Counted from the stretch's first letter, positions 33,028 through 41,945 are shown. The stretch is 43,269 nucleotides of DNA from Thermoplasmatota archaeon (GCA_023379825.1 JAMCPQ010000031.1:1-43269); one strand, 5' to 3'. Numbers and translations are program-made. The notes: generated by a model not told the origin, from the letters alone.

Positions 33028-34059
33028 ATGCAGATAAAGAGGATTCTGCTGTTGCTCATTACTTTTATCATGGTTTTCCTTCTCCTTTTCACATCATTCT
33101 CCACTCTAATGTCCACTAGCAAAATTGATGTGGCGGACATAACTGATTCTTCCTCGCCTGTAAGCCTGAAGAACAGAACCCAGTTTACTGTACTTCTCAA
33201 TCCACAACCGGGAAGCCTTTCCATCTTGAACTCTAATCTTGAGAGATATGCTGTAAATTTGCATCCCTCTGGTGGGCTGGTAACATTCATGGTTCCGGAT
33301 GGAGATTTCAATTCCCTGAACAGAACCCTTTCCCTTATGAAAGGAGGAGCTGTGGAGAATTTTTTTTCTGTCAATCAAACACAGCCTGTTTCCACTGATC
33401 TTCTATACAGCAATGTGACACCTTACCAGGTGGCACCCTTTGCCTATCCCCCCTCTCTTATAGCCAGAGCATACAATTTCACCCAGGCTTATTCCCATAA
33501 TGACTATGGGCAGGGCATCACCATAGGAATAGTGGATGCATACGGAGATCCCAATATCCAGTATGATCTGAACGCATTTGATCACTTAAATGACCTGCCA
33601 ACCATTAACCTGACCATAAGCTATCCTTCAGGTATTCCGCTTAGTGTGAGCAGGCAATGGGCTATTGAAACATCCACTGATGTGGAATGGGCCCATGCAA
33701 TGGCTCCGGATGCAAGTATAAGACTCTTCATAGCACCAAATGACGGCCTGACCACCCTGATGAATGTGACCTCCATGGTCATCACACAGGGACTTGCAAA
33801 TATCATATCATTGAGCTGGGGAATCCCTGAAAGCACCATTTCAGGTGCCGAGATCGGCACATATTCAGAGATGATTCAGGAAGCACAGTTCAGAGGGATT
33901 TCGGTTGTTGCAGCCAGCGGTGACCAGGGTGCCCTGGACGGGGCCTCCGTGCCCACAGTAAATTTTCCAGCCTCTGACCCTTATGTCCTCTCGGTAGGAG
34001 GGACTTCCCTTTCTTTCCTGAACAACAATGCAATTGTTCAGGAGGGGTGGGGGGGGTAA
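33028..34059 (+). CDS. S53 (sedolisin/kumamolisin) protease, N-terminal part before a frameshift
   Basis: The first 343 codons of a secreted acid serine protease. It opens with a basic-hydrophobic signal anchor (about 5-28) and a prodomain region. The catalytic domain follows, with the Glu214/Asp218 pair (IETSTDVEW), the SLSWGIPES strand and the oxyanion Asp299 (AASGDQG). The frame stops at TAA right after a run of eight G (34049-34056). The catalytic serine lies beyond, in the +1 frame, in the next feature. Removing one G joins QEGWGG to NISGKTYG and restores a continuous 1134-aa protein. It may be a sequencing or assembly error, a phase-variable switch, or a real break. Confidence 0.88.
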   Translation: MQIKRILLLLITFIMVFLLLFTSFSTLMSTSKIDVADITDSSSPVSLKNRTQFTVLLNPQPGSLSILNSNLERYAVNLHPSGGLVTFMVPDGDFNSLNRTLSLMKGGAVENFFSVNQTQPVSTDLLYSNVTPYQVAPFAYPPSLIARAYNFTQAYSHNDYGQGITIGIVDAYGDPNIQYDLNAFDHLNDLPTINLTISYPSGIPLSVSRQWAIETSTDVEWAHAMAPDASIRLFIAPNDGLTTLMNVTSMVITQGLANIISLSWGIPESTISGAEIGTYSEMIQEAQFRGISVVAASGDQGALDGASVPTVNFPASDPYVLSVGGTSLSFLNNNAIVQEGWGG

Positions 34060-36433
34060 TATAAGCGGTAAAACCTATGGGAGCGGTGGTGGATACAGCA
34101 AGTACTTTTCCAGACCCGCTTATCAGAACGGAGTAAAGAACATAACTGATATGAGGGGTGTTCCTGATGTGGCCATGGATGCGGACAATTATACAGGCAT
34201 TCAGGTCATTACAGGTGGAGGGCAGTACCAAATAGGAGGCACGAGCATAGGTGCTCCAATCTGGAGCGCAGTAATTGCCCTGATTGACAGTGCTGAAAAT
34301 TCAACCATTGGTAACCCGGATCCCCTATTCTATCAGATCTATCATTCATCTTACTATAATAGATCATTTTCTCCTATTTATTATGGCTCAAATGGATATT
34401 ATTCCAATTCGGCTGGATGGAATCCTGTGACCGGACTTGGGACCCCAGACGTGTGGCAGCTTATTGAAACCTCAGCAATGTTCCTCTCCCCCTATGGAGC
34501 AAGGCTGGGATTCATTCCAGACAAAGGGAATTTCAGCGGTCTGATGAGCAATCTTTCACTCAGGGGAAAATTATCGGATTCCATAATGACAGATTCATCT
34601 TATTCAAACTCCTCCGATTTCTTTTACGTTTCTCTATACGCAGATCAAAACCAGTATGTGGAATCAGGCATTGTTCTTCATAACGGTACCTACAGGGCAA
34701 TGATGTATCTTAGAAATTATGAACTGAACCGAACAATTACTGGTCCTGTAATGAACATACCTGTCTCTAAGAATTTCACCCTGAACCTCACTGCTGATGG
34801 GACAGATATCAGATCATGGTCTGGTGGCATACCCCTTAGCATGAATGCATTTCTTAATTTCTCCGGTATGGCTCTTCCCTATGTGGGTGAGAGCATCATG
34901 GGCTCAAAAGATAACTATTCTTTCGTATACAATGCAACTTTCAGTAACACCAATGGGATATACAGAAATGGATCTTTAAACCTCACCACTGGGTCTTTAC
35001 ATAAATATTCCAGTGTAGAAAACAATTACAGCGATATTTCAGTCAGCGCTATGAAAGGGAATTTCACTTTTTCCAGAGGACTGATGGACCAGAATTCATA
35101 CGGCACTTCTCTGGCTCGTCGTCTGATTATGTTCAATGAAACATTTGCCTATCCCTCGAGGATATCGCTTTCCCTGTCCGGGAACATCACTGACGTTAAA
35201 TGGCTTATTAATGGGACAGCCTTGAATTCCGGCGTTAATTATTTCTATTCCACTGGCGGCTCCTATTCTGTTGAGGCAACCTACCCCGGAAACGGAACTG
35301 CCATAGCCTACAGGGAAGTGAACGTCCCTGCAGTCATGGAAACCGCCCTGAATGTGAATTCATCTGTCAGTTATGTTACCAGTGCACCTTATTTGGTTAC
35401 AGTGGATAATGGAATCAGTTATGCCGGAAAAACTGGCAGCAGGCAGAATATAGTTCTTGTGAACGGTACAGACACCATATCGCTATCATCAGCGGGGTTT
35501 AACAGTTCAGAATATCACCTTCCTGCCAGGAGTTACATCAATCTCTCTCTGGAACCCAGGATAACTGAATTCAGAATCTTTACCTTTCAGCCTGACTCAT
35601 CAGTGACTGTCGGGAAAACTGAAATATCAGGTATGAACGGAACTTTTGGGCCCTATCCTGCATATGTCAGGAATGCCATGAATATCACAGTCTCTTCTCC
35701 TGGTTACCATAACTACAGTGCCACAGTCAGGCCATACCCTGGATCTGAATATAATGCCACTGTATCCCTAAATCCCCTGAACACATCTCTGATCAAGGTT
35801 TCCGGGTATCTGTTCGATAATGTTTTTGGTTTTCTTGTCTCGGGCGGCATTATTTATTCGGACGGGCATAAGGTAGCCTTTGCCAACTCAACAGGATATT
35901 TCCAGTTCTATGCATCTCCCGGCAATACAAATATAACAGTGAAATCGCCTTATTATGAGGTTTACAATGGAGTGACAGATATAAGCGGAACGGTCTCTCC
36001 CTTGAAGATATACCTCAATCCGCTTGATGTGAGTATTTCGTCCAGAGTCATTCTGTCCATTGGGAGATACTTCCCATTTCTCTTCTATTTTTCATATATC
36101 TCATGGACACGGTACACGGGCCCGGATTTTTCCCATTATGTGATCTATGTATCCAGCAATCCCCAGTTTTCTGGGAGCAGCAGTATTATCCTGAACAAAG
36201 AAACAAGCAGCTATGCATTCCTTACAGGCATAACGCCGTTCCATGACAATTATGTAATTCTTGAGCTCTATCTGAACAACTCCCAGCAATACACTACGGA
36301 GAGCGTCAAGATATCATACTCCAACCCTTTCTTTACTGCCGCAAACGTTGCCATCACAGGAGGACTGGTCTTTTATCTCTGGCTGATGATTGACTACCTC
36401 TATTTCAGAAGAAAGAGGAACAGGATTGTGTAA
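34028..36433 (+). CDS. S53 protease, C-terminal part with catalytic serine and membrane anchor
   Basis: Continues the sedolisin in the +1 frame; homologous sequence begins at about 34058. It has YGSGGGYSKYFSRPAYQ, the catalytic serine in GGTSIGAPIW (codon at 34244-34246), and the calcium-binding AGWNPVTGLGTPD loop that ends the S53 domain. About 650 residues follow that are rich in Asn-x-Ser/Thr sequons. They include a PEGA-like module (about PDSSVTVGKTEISG onward), a carboxypeptidase-regulatory-like fold and an Fn3-like segment near SWTRYTGPDFSHYVIY. A last helix (about 775-794) and a basic RRKRNR tail anchor the protein on the cell surface. The first ten residues of the frame are probably not translated naturally. 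Confidence 0.85.
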   Translation: MQLFRRGGGGNISGKTYGSGGGYSKYFSRPAYQNGVKNITDMRGVPDVAMDADNYTGIQVITGGGQYQIGGTSIGAPIWSAVIALIDSAENSTIGNPDPLFYQIYHSSYYNRSFSPIYYGSNGYYSNSAGWNPVTGLGTPDVWQLIETSAMFLSPYGARLGFIPDKGNFSGLMSNLSLRGKLSDSIMTDSSYSNSSDFFYVSLYADQNQYVESGIVLHNGTYRAMMYLRNYELNRTITGPVMNIPVSKNFTLNLTADGTDIRSWSGGIPLSMNAFLNFSGMALPYVGESIMGSKDNYSFVYNATFSNTNGIYRNGSLNLTTGSLHKYSSVENNYSDISVSAMKGNFTFSRGLMDQNSYGTSLARRLIMFNETFAYPSRISLSLSGNITDVKWLINGTALNSGVNYFYSTGGSYSVEATYPGNGTAIAYREVNVPAVMETALNVNSSVSYVTSAPYLVTVDNGISYAGKTGSRQNIVLVNGTDTISLSSAGFNSSEYHLPARSYINLSLEPRITEFRIFTFQPDSSVTVGKTEISGMNGTFGPYPAYVRNAMNITVSSPGYHNYSATVRPYPGSEYNATVSLNPLNTSLIKVSGYLFDNVFGFLVSGGIIYSDGHKVAFANSTGYFQFYASPGNTNITVKSPYYEVYNGVTDISGTVSPLKIYLNPLDVSISSRVILSIGRYFPFLFYFSYISWTRYTGPDFSHYVIYVSSNPQFSGSSSIILNKETSSYAFLTGITPFHDNYVILELYLNNSQQYTTESVKISYSNPFFTAANVAITGGLVFYLWLMIDYLYFRRKRNRIV

Positions 36434-36443
36434 TGATAATATT

Positions 36444-37487
36444 TCACAATTCTGAAATTATCTTATCACGTGCCAGGGACATATTTCTCAGTTTTTCATA
36501 TCCGATCTCTCTTGATCTTGTCCTTAGTCCACAGTCCGGATTGAGCCTTATCAGTCCAGGATCTTCCACGTACCTCAGTGATTCTCTTATCCTGTCTGCT
36601 ATGAGATCTACACTTTCTATTGTGTCTATGTGAACATCTGTAACCCCGATACCCAGGAATTTTGGTTTTGATAGTGTGGAATTAATCTCGCTGAAATATC
36701 CAATGTCATTAAAGCCTGGTCTCGCCGATGGCCCCGTTCCAGGAGTAAGGAAATCACGGTTTGAGTATTCAAGGTTAAGACCGTTGAGCTCCAGTTCAGG
36801 AAGCCTGTCGTAAAGCATTCTGTAATCTTTGCTGTAACATACATGTATGGAGGTTTCCAGTCCCTTTATACCACGCACCGACCTGTTCACAGATTCTATG
36901 ACAATATCCATTTCTGATGGATGTGTTGTGGCTGCAGGCTCGTCTATCTGAATCTGCATAACTTCATCACCCCTGTATTTTTTCCAGATCCTTTGAATTG
37001 TTTCTATTTCCCCCCTTATGAGATCAGCAAAGGCATCAGCAAGCTGCAGCCTTGAACCATAATGGTCATTGAAGGACCAGTCTGCCATTGTGTATGGACC
37101 GGTTACTGGAATCTTCAGCGGAACTTTAGTCTGTTTAAGAATGAATTCCAGTTCCTCTGAGTGAGGCGATGATGTAAGTGATATCTCTCCTGCAACACTC
37201 CCCTTATTGTAATATCTGTTGTCGAACGATCTGACCTTTCCATGAAACTCTATATTTCTGATTCTCCTGGCAAGATATTCATACATTTCCCATCTGAACA
37301 TCTCACCTGCTATTCCTGAGTTCATCAGACCACTTTCATGAAAGATCTTAAGGGTTTCCAGAGCGGCTTTTCCGGCCAGCTCTGAAAATTCTGGTTTTCC
37401 TTCAATTGAGTGAAAAATCCTGCTCAGATATTCGGGCTTTCTGAAACTGCCAATCTCCTGCGTTATGAGTATATTCTTATCTGACAT
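36444..37487 (-). CDS. metE: Methionine synthase MetE catalytic (C-terminal) half
   Basis: Transfers a methyl group to homocysteine. The zinc ligands are His215 and Cys217 (IHVCYSKD), Glu240 (LNLEYSN) and Cys319 (NPDCGLRTR), exactly the MetE catalytic set. The IQIDEPAA motif is also present. The frame is open 69 nt further upstream, but the ATG at 37487 gives MSDKNILITQEIGSFRKP, overlaps the preceding gene's stop by 11 nt, and has GGGGGAT upstream, so I chose it (347 aa). Core MetE proteins without the N-terminal half are known in archaea; here that half is the preceding gene. The methyl donor (folate, corrinoid or another carrier) cannot be read from the sequence. Confidence 0.9.
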   Translation of the reverse strand: MSDKNILITQEIGSFRKPEYLSRIFHSIEGKPEFSELAGKAALETLKIFHESGLMNSGIAGEMFRWEMYEYLARRIRNIEFHGKVRSFDNRYYNKGSVAGEISLTSSPHSEELEFILKQTKVPLKIPVTGPYTMADWSFNDHYGSRLQLADAFADLIRGEIETIQRIWKKYRGDEVMQIQIDEPAATTHPSEMDIVIESVNRSVRGIKGLETSIHVCYSKDYRMLYDRLPELELNGLNLEYSNRDFLTPGTGPSARPGFNDIGYFSEINSTLSKPKFLGIGVTDVHIDTIESVDLIADRIRESLRYVEDPGLIRLNPDCGLRTRSREIGYEKLRNMSLARDKIISEL

Positions 37488-38373
37488 TGGAGCATCCCCC
37501 CAGAACACTGACTTTCCTGTCTGCAATAACTCTTGGTAGAAAGTCAAGATAGTCATTTGAAGTCAGCAATGTGTCCTCACCTGTGTTTTCAACCTTCTCC
37601 AGGATCAGGTCCCTGCTCTCAACTCTTGTGGAATGAGCATCCAGCAGTGCTATTCCCTTGAGCATTGAGTGATCTGCAACCAGATCTGATGAACTTCCGG
37701 AAGCATCAATCAGTGAATAGAATCTTTCTGATATTGATGACAGATTGTCTTTGCCAGGAGACTTGCTGAAGAATAATACTGTATCAGAAGGTTTCATTAT
37801 CTGTCTGTAAAGCGAATAATCAAATTTTCCCGGGTCTGAGACCTCAAACAGGAAGAGCTTTTTCTTCCCTGTTTTTTCAATGATCTGCCTGTACACTGTT
37901 AACATCCTCTCTATAAATTCCTCATTGACTGCACCTGAAATTTCAGACATACTCTGGAATGTCATCAATCCGGGAAGAAATGCCCATTCGCTCCTGCTTT
38001 GATAGAGCGGCAGGGGTAAACCCTCCTCCCCCTCTGCAAACATTCCCGGATCTGTTTTCAATGCAATGGGGCCATCCAGAACCGGAATACGGTAGAAGGT
38101 ATTTGTCTCCAGGTATCTTGTAAGGGGCCCAAGCCTGATTCCACTGACCATGGTGGAAAATGGCCTGAATATGTCATACCAGTTAAAGAGCGGTGCGGCC
38201 CAGTGAGTGAGACCTGATTCTGCCCACTGCGACTCAACCTGCTCTGTTTCCTGGCGTATTTCATTCTCAAGATCGGATGTACTGATGAGATGCCTTTCCC
38301 ATCTCCCTATTCTTATCCTGAGTTTCTCGCTCTTCGGGTAAATTCCAAAAACTAAAGTTTCAATTCTCCTCAT
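37477..38373 (-). CDS. MetE N-terminal-half-like protein
   Basis: A 298-aa protein resembling the N-terminal TIM barrel of cobalamin-independent methionine synthase: TLVFGIYPKSEKLRIRIGRW, then WAESGLTHWAAPLFNWYDIF, and LPGLMTFQSMSEIS in the middle. The zinc-site cysteines and histidine are absent. It is encoded between metF and the catalytic half: its ATG follows the metF TGA directly, and its stop overlaps metE by 11 nt. The two halves probably act together in place of a single MetE, with this one perhaps docking the methyl donor. The partner role is inferred from gene order. Confidence 0.75.
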   Translation of the reverse strand: MRRIETLVFGIYPKSEKLRIRIGRWERHLISTSDLENEIRQETEQVESQWAESGLTHWAAPLFNWYDIFRPFSTMVSGIRLGPLTRYLETNTFYRIPVLDGPIALKTDPGMFAEGEEGLPLPLYQSRSEWAFLPGLMTFQSMSEISGAVNEEFIERMLTVYRQIIEKTGKKKLFLFEVSDPGKFDYSLYRQIMKPSDTVLFFSKSPGKDNLSSISERFYSLIDASGSSSDLVADHSMLKGIALLDAHSTRVESRDLILEKVENTGEDTLLTSNDYLDFLPRVIADRKVSVLGGCSNVR

Positions 38374-39207
38374 TCAAATGCACTCCAGTATTTCTGCTGC
38401 AAGTTCTATTTTTCCCATTGGCATCAGATGAATCCCGTCCACGTAGCCCTTCAGATCATCATATGTTTCCTTTATGATCCTTGAGGAAGCCTCCTCAATG
38501 TTTTCAGCGTTTTCCAGTCTTTTCCGGTTATCCTCAGATATTCTGGAACCCATCTTTTCCAGAAACTGTATCTGACCTTTTCTGCTCAGCGGCATGAAAC
38601 CAGCAAGCAGTCGGTAATTTCTCCTGAGCAGCCATTCTTTCTTCAGCGCGGAGGAATCAAATATAATCTGTGATATGAAGAATCCTGAACCCTTTGAAAT
38701 CTTTGAACTTAAAATTGCCTCCTCCTGATCCCTGAATGGGTTCATTGCAGCTCCAATTGCGATCTCCTGCGACCTGTTCTCCTCGGGGAGAAGGTTTACC
38801 GATGACCTGACACATTCGATGAGACCCAGGGTATCAACCTCCCTTACCTCCCTGGAATTATTTTTTGGATTTATTGGGTCTCCAGATATTGTGAAGAAAT
38901 TTCTGATGCCTAGTTTCAGTGCCGTGAGCACCTGTGTCTGTATCTGAATCCTGTTCCTGTCTCTTGGTGTGATGTGGGGCACAGCGATCATATCACTTTG
39001 TGACGCGATCAGATAGGTTGCTATGACCGGATCTATGCCGGGTCCACCCATGGGATTGTCGGGAGATGTAATCATCCTGGCCTTTCCTTCCAGTCTGGAG
39101 ATTGCGGTTATGAGTTCGTCCATATTAAGAGACTTTCTGGGAACAACCTCCACCGACTTCAGAGGGCCGGAAAACGCAGTTACAAGATCATTTCTCACTT
39201 TTTGCAC
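38374..39207 (-). CDS. metF: Methylenetetrahydrofolate reductase family protein
   Basis: A 277-aa TIM-barrel flavoenzyme of the MetF family, predicted to reduce methylene-tetrahydrofolate (or a related archaeal C1 carrier) to the methyl form used for methionine. Typical segments are SVEVVPRKSLNMDEL, VPHITPRDRNRIQIQTQ, IRNFFTISGDP, and ISKGSGFFISQIIFDS; GDP near residue 109 and the QIIFD strand belong to the family core. It starts with GTG at 39207, about 22 nt after an AT-rich element, without a Shine-Dalgarno. It is the first gene of a metF-metE operon. The donor and cofactor in this organism are unknown. Confidence 0.87.
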   Translation of the reverse strand: MQKVRNDLVTAFSGPLKSVEVVPRKSLNMDELITAISRLEGKARMITSPDNPMGGPGIDPVIATYLIASQSDMIAVPHITPRDRNRIQIQTQVLTALKLGIRNFFTISGDPINPKNNSREVREVDTLGLIECVRSSVNLLPEENRSQEIAIGAAMNPFRDQEEAILSSKISKGSGFFISQIIFDSSALKKEWLLRRNYRLLAGFMPLSRKGQIQFLEKMGSRISEDNRKRLENAENIEEASSRIIKETYDDLKGYVDGIHLMPMGKIELAAEILECI

Positions 39208-39220
39208 ATATTGGCATAGG

Positions 39221-39233
39221 TAATAATAATTGT
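39221..39233 (-). promoter_or_regulatory. TATA region of the metF-metE operon
   Basis: On the minus strand CAATTATTATTA, centred about 20 nt before the GTG at 39207, consistent with a leaderless start. Confidence 0.35.
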
Positions 39234-39242
39234 TAATGAAAA

Positions 39243-39257
39243 TATTACTGATAGTAA
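39243..39257. promoter_or_regulatory. Perfect inverted repeat upstream of metF
   Basis: ATTACT-GAT-AGTAAT: two 6-bp arms with a 3-bp centre, just upstream of the metF TATA region and 9 bp from the end of the aldehyde dehydrogenase gene. The position suits an activator site or operator for methionine control; the regulator is unknown. Confidence 0.4.
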
Positions 39258-39265
39258 TTTAGGGA

Positions 39266-40819
39266 TCAGATATCGAACCTTACTCCCTGTGAAAGTGGAA
39301 TGTCCTTTCCGTAATTCACTGTGACAGTCTGCCTTCTCATGTACAGTTTCCAGGCGTCACTCCCGCTTTCCCTTCCTGATCCGGTGTCCTTCTCCCCTCC
39401 GAAAGCACCTCCGATTTCAGCACCGGCAGTGCTCGTATTCACATTTACTATTCCGCAGTCTGAGCCTGCATAGGAAAGGAACTGCTCCTCCTCCCTCAGA
39501 TTCTCAGTAAATATGGATGATGAGAGCCCCTGCGGTACAGAGTTGTGTATATTTATTGCCTCTTCCAGGGTACTGTACTTGAACACATAAAGTATTGGGG
39601 CAAATGTCTCAATTCTGGTAATCTCCATATCTGGCTTTGCCTCGACAAGTGCAGGTCTTACATAGAAACCATTTTCCAGACCTTTGACTTTAATCGGCTC
39701 TCCTGGAACTATTATTTTTCCACCCTGTTCCTTTGCCGTTTTAAGTGCCTCAGTGTGTTTCCTCACAGCATTGGCATCTATAAGCGGCCCAACCAGAATT
39801 CCTTCCTGTCTGGGGTTTCCCACCGGGACATTCTCATAAATGTCTTTCAGTCTCTTGAGGAATTCATCATAGATTGCTTGGTCAACCACCACTCTCCTTG
39901 TGCTGGTACACCTCTGGCCGGTTGTTGCCAGTGCACCGAATGCCACTCCTTTCAGGGCTATCTCCATGTTTGCATGCCTTGAAACTATGGCACAGTTGTT
40001 ACCTCCAAGTTCCAGGATAGTTCGACCAAGTCTCTCTGAAACTTTCTGATTCACACACTTTCCAGTTGCCGTGGAACCAGTGAACGATATGAGTTTAAGT
40101 CTGCTGTCCTCCGCCATCCAGTCTCCGACTTCACTACCTTTTCCATTAACAAGGGCAAATATCTGCGGAGCATCCATCTCCCTGAGGGTTTCGGAAATAA
40201 TTTTCATCACTCCAATTGATACCAGACCCCCCTTTGTTGATGGCTTCCAGAGAACCGTGTCACCGCATACAGCAGCAATGAAGGCGTTCCATGACCATAC
40301 TGCAGAGGGGAAATTGAATGCTGAAATCACCCCAATAGTTCCTATGGGGTTCCATATTTCCATCAGTCTGTGATCTTTTCTTTCACTTGTCATGGTGAGA
40401 CCATAAAGCTGCCTGGAAAGACCAGAGGCAAAATAAGCAATATCGATCATCTCCTGGATCTCTCCCTCACCCTCTGCTATGGTTTTTCCAGCTTCAAGTG
40501 AGACGAGCGCCCCCAGATTTGTCTTGTTTCTCTTCAGGGAATCCCCGATAGCCCTGATTATGTCTCCTCTTTTTGGGGGAGTGATCTCATTCCACTTTTC
40601 AAAAGCGCTGTCGAGGTATCTCACGGCGTTATCGTATTCGTTCCTATCTGCCAATGAAAAATCAGCGTTGCTGTGACCGTCAACCGGGCTTACAGAAGTA
40701 TATTTTTCCTTGCCTGAGGGTTCTACGAATTTTCCATAAAATATTCCGCTTTCCAGATGTTTTATGCCATTCTTCTGCAATGTCTGCTCCCTGAAGGAGC
40801 TGAAATCCTCTACTGACAT
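39266..40819 (-). CDS. Aldehyde dehydrogenase, ALDH7 (antiquitin) type
   Basis: A 517-aa NAD(P)-dependent aldehyde dehydrogenase. The catalytic Cys304 is in GQRCTSTRR and the general base Glu270 in LELGGNN. The subfamily is set by FNFPSAVWSWNAFIAAVCGD, LSSSIFT and the long C-terminal GSDCGIVNVNTSTAGAEI and GSGRESGSDAWKLYMRR stretches, which match ALDH7/antiquitin. These enzymes oxidise alpha-aminoadipic semialdehyde in lysine breakdown; other semialdehydes or detoxification are possible. It is a single gene between metF and the prenyl synthase, with no obvious TATA box at the leaderless distance. Confidence 0.88.
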   Translation of the reverse strand: MSVEDFSSFREQTLQKNGIKHLESGIFYGKFVEPSGKEKYTSVSPVDGHSNADFSLADRNEYDNAVRYLDSAFEKWNEITPPKRGDIIRAIGDSLKRNKTNLGALVSLEAGKTIAEGEGEIQEMIDIAYFASGLSRQLYGLTMTSERKDHRLMEIWNPIGTIGVISAFNFPSAVWSWNAFIAAVCGDTVLWKPSTKGGLVSIGVMKIISETLREMDAPQIFALVNGKGSEVGDWMAEDSRLKLISFTGSTATGKCVNQKVSERLGRTILELGGNNCAIVSRHANMEIALKGVAFGALATTGQRCTSTRRVVVDQAIYDEFLKRLKDIYENVPVGNPRQEGILVGPLIDANAVRKHTEALKTAKEQGGKIIVPGEPIKVKGLENGFYVRPALVEAKPDMEITRIETFAPILYVFKYSTLEEAINIHNSVPQGLSSSIFTENLREEEQFLSYAGSDCGIVNVNTSTAGAEIGGAFGGEKDTGSGRESGSDAWKLYMRRQTVTVNYGKDIPLSQGVRFDI

Positions 40820-40868
40820 GCTTCGGTTATTACCGGATCGGTTTAGAATTTTTCCGGAAGAAAATAGA

Positions 40869-41849
40869 TCAGATTTCCTGTATTCTCTGGACGACCATCA
40901 TTGCAAGCTCGATAAGCAGATCCAGATCAGGAGTCCTCCTAGTCCCTTTGATTGAATTTAGCGCCGTTTCAGTGAATGATTTGGCAATGGAAAATGAATA
41001 ATCAAGGGAACCTGAAGTAACAATTATCTCCTTTATTCTTTTGTCATTATCCTGATCTGCCGGGTCTTCCATAAGCCTGATAAATTCCTCTCTTTCCCGT
41101 GGTTTCACATTTGCCAGGGCATGGATGAAAGGAATAGTTATGGCACTGTGTTTCAGATCTGTGAACACAGGTTTTCCCATTTTATTTGGATCCCCAATAA
41201 CATCAAGGATATCATCTGTCACCTGGAATGCCATTCCCAGGTTGTAAGAGAAGTTCTTCAGGCTTTCCCTTACTTCGACAGGAGCCCCAGATGCCACAGT
41301 GGCACCCAGTGCACAAGCTTCAAAGAATTTGGCAGTTTTATTGCTTATTATCTGGAGATAGGTTTCCTCCTTCAAATCTATATTTCCAAGATTGACTGCC
41401 TCCAAAATCTGTCCTTCTGCAAGCCTGCTGGATGCATCCGCCATGATCTTTGATACTGCAGGACCATATCTGGATCCAAGTTCGTAGGCTTTGGCAAAGA
41501 GATAGTCCCCCACAACAATTGCATTATCTATGCCATAAATACTGTTCAGAGTGGGCCTCCCTCTTCTTGTTGCAGCTTTATCTATAATGTCATCGTGAAG
41601 AAGGCTGGCGGTATGGATCAGCTCATAACCTGCTGCTAAGTCAAGGATGTTCCGATAATCAGCATCAGTACTTATCTGATAGGCCAGAATCGTGAGCAGG
41701 GGCCTGAATCTCTTGCCTCCGGCCTCTATTGTATATCTGGACATAGAAAAGAGGTCCTCCTGATCAGACTGAATAGCTTCCAGAAGCCTGGAATTGACCT
41801 CAGAGACTTTTCGGCCAAGTCCTGAACCCCATTCATAAAAATCCTTCAT
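40869..41849 (-). CDS. Polyprenyl (geranylgeranyl/farnesyl) diphosphate synthase
   Basis: Builds the isoprenoid diphosphate used for archaeal ether lipids. The 326-aa protein shows GGKRFRP (44-50), the first aspartate-rich motif HDDIID (Asp86, Asp87, Asp90), the basic RRGRP (95-99) and the second aspartate-rich motif FQVTDDILDVIGD (about 208-220). The residue five places before the first motif is Ala81, a small side chain that would allow a C20 product. The start is about 24 nt from a TATA element at 41868-41877. Product length is an inference. Confidence 0.92.
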   Translation of the reverse strand: MKDFYEWGSGLGRKVSEVNSRLLEAIQSDQEDLFSMSRYTIEAGGKRFRPLLTILAYQISTDADYRNILDLAAGYELIHTASLLHDDIIDKAATRRGRPTLNSIYGIDNAIVVGDYLFAKAYELGSRYGPAVSKIMADASSRLAEGQILEAVNLGNIDLKEETYLQIISNKTAKFFEACALGATVASGAPVEVRESLKNFSYNLGMAFQVTDDILDVIGDPNKMGKPVFTDLKHSAITIPFIHALANVKPREREEFIRLMEDPADQDNDKRIKEIIVTSGSLDYSFSIAKSFTETALNSIKGTRRTPDLDLLIELAMMVVQRIQEI

Positions 41850-41867
41850 CGACTCACTTTCTATTCA

Positions 41868-41877
41868 GAATTTTAAC
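41868..41877 (-). promoter_or_regulatory. TATA box of the prenyl synthase
   Basis: Minus strand GTTAAAATTC, centred about 24 nt before the ATG at 41849; fits a leaderless transcript. Confidence 0.4.
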
Positions 41878-41945
41878 TATGCATTTAATTATTTTTGAAA
41901 AAAATCTTAATGAAATCCCAGAGTGCCAGAATCTGAAATGAAAAG

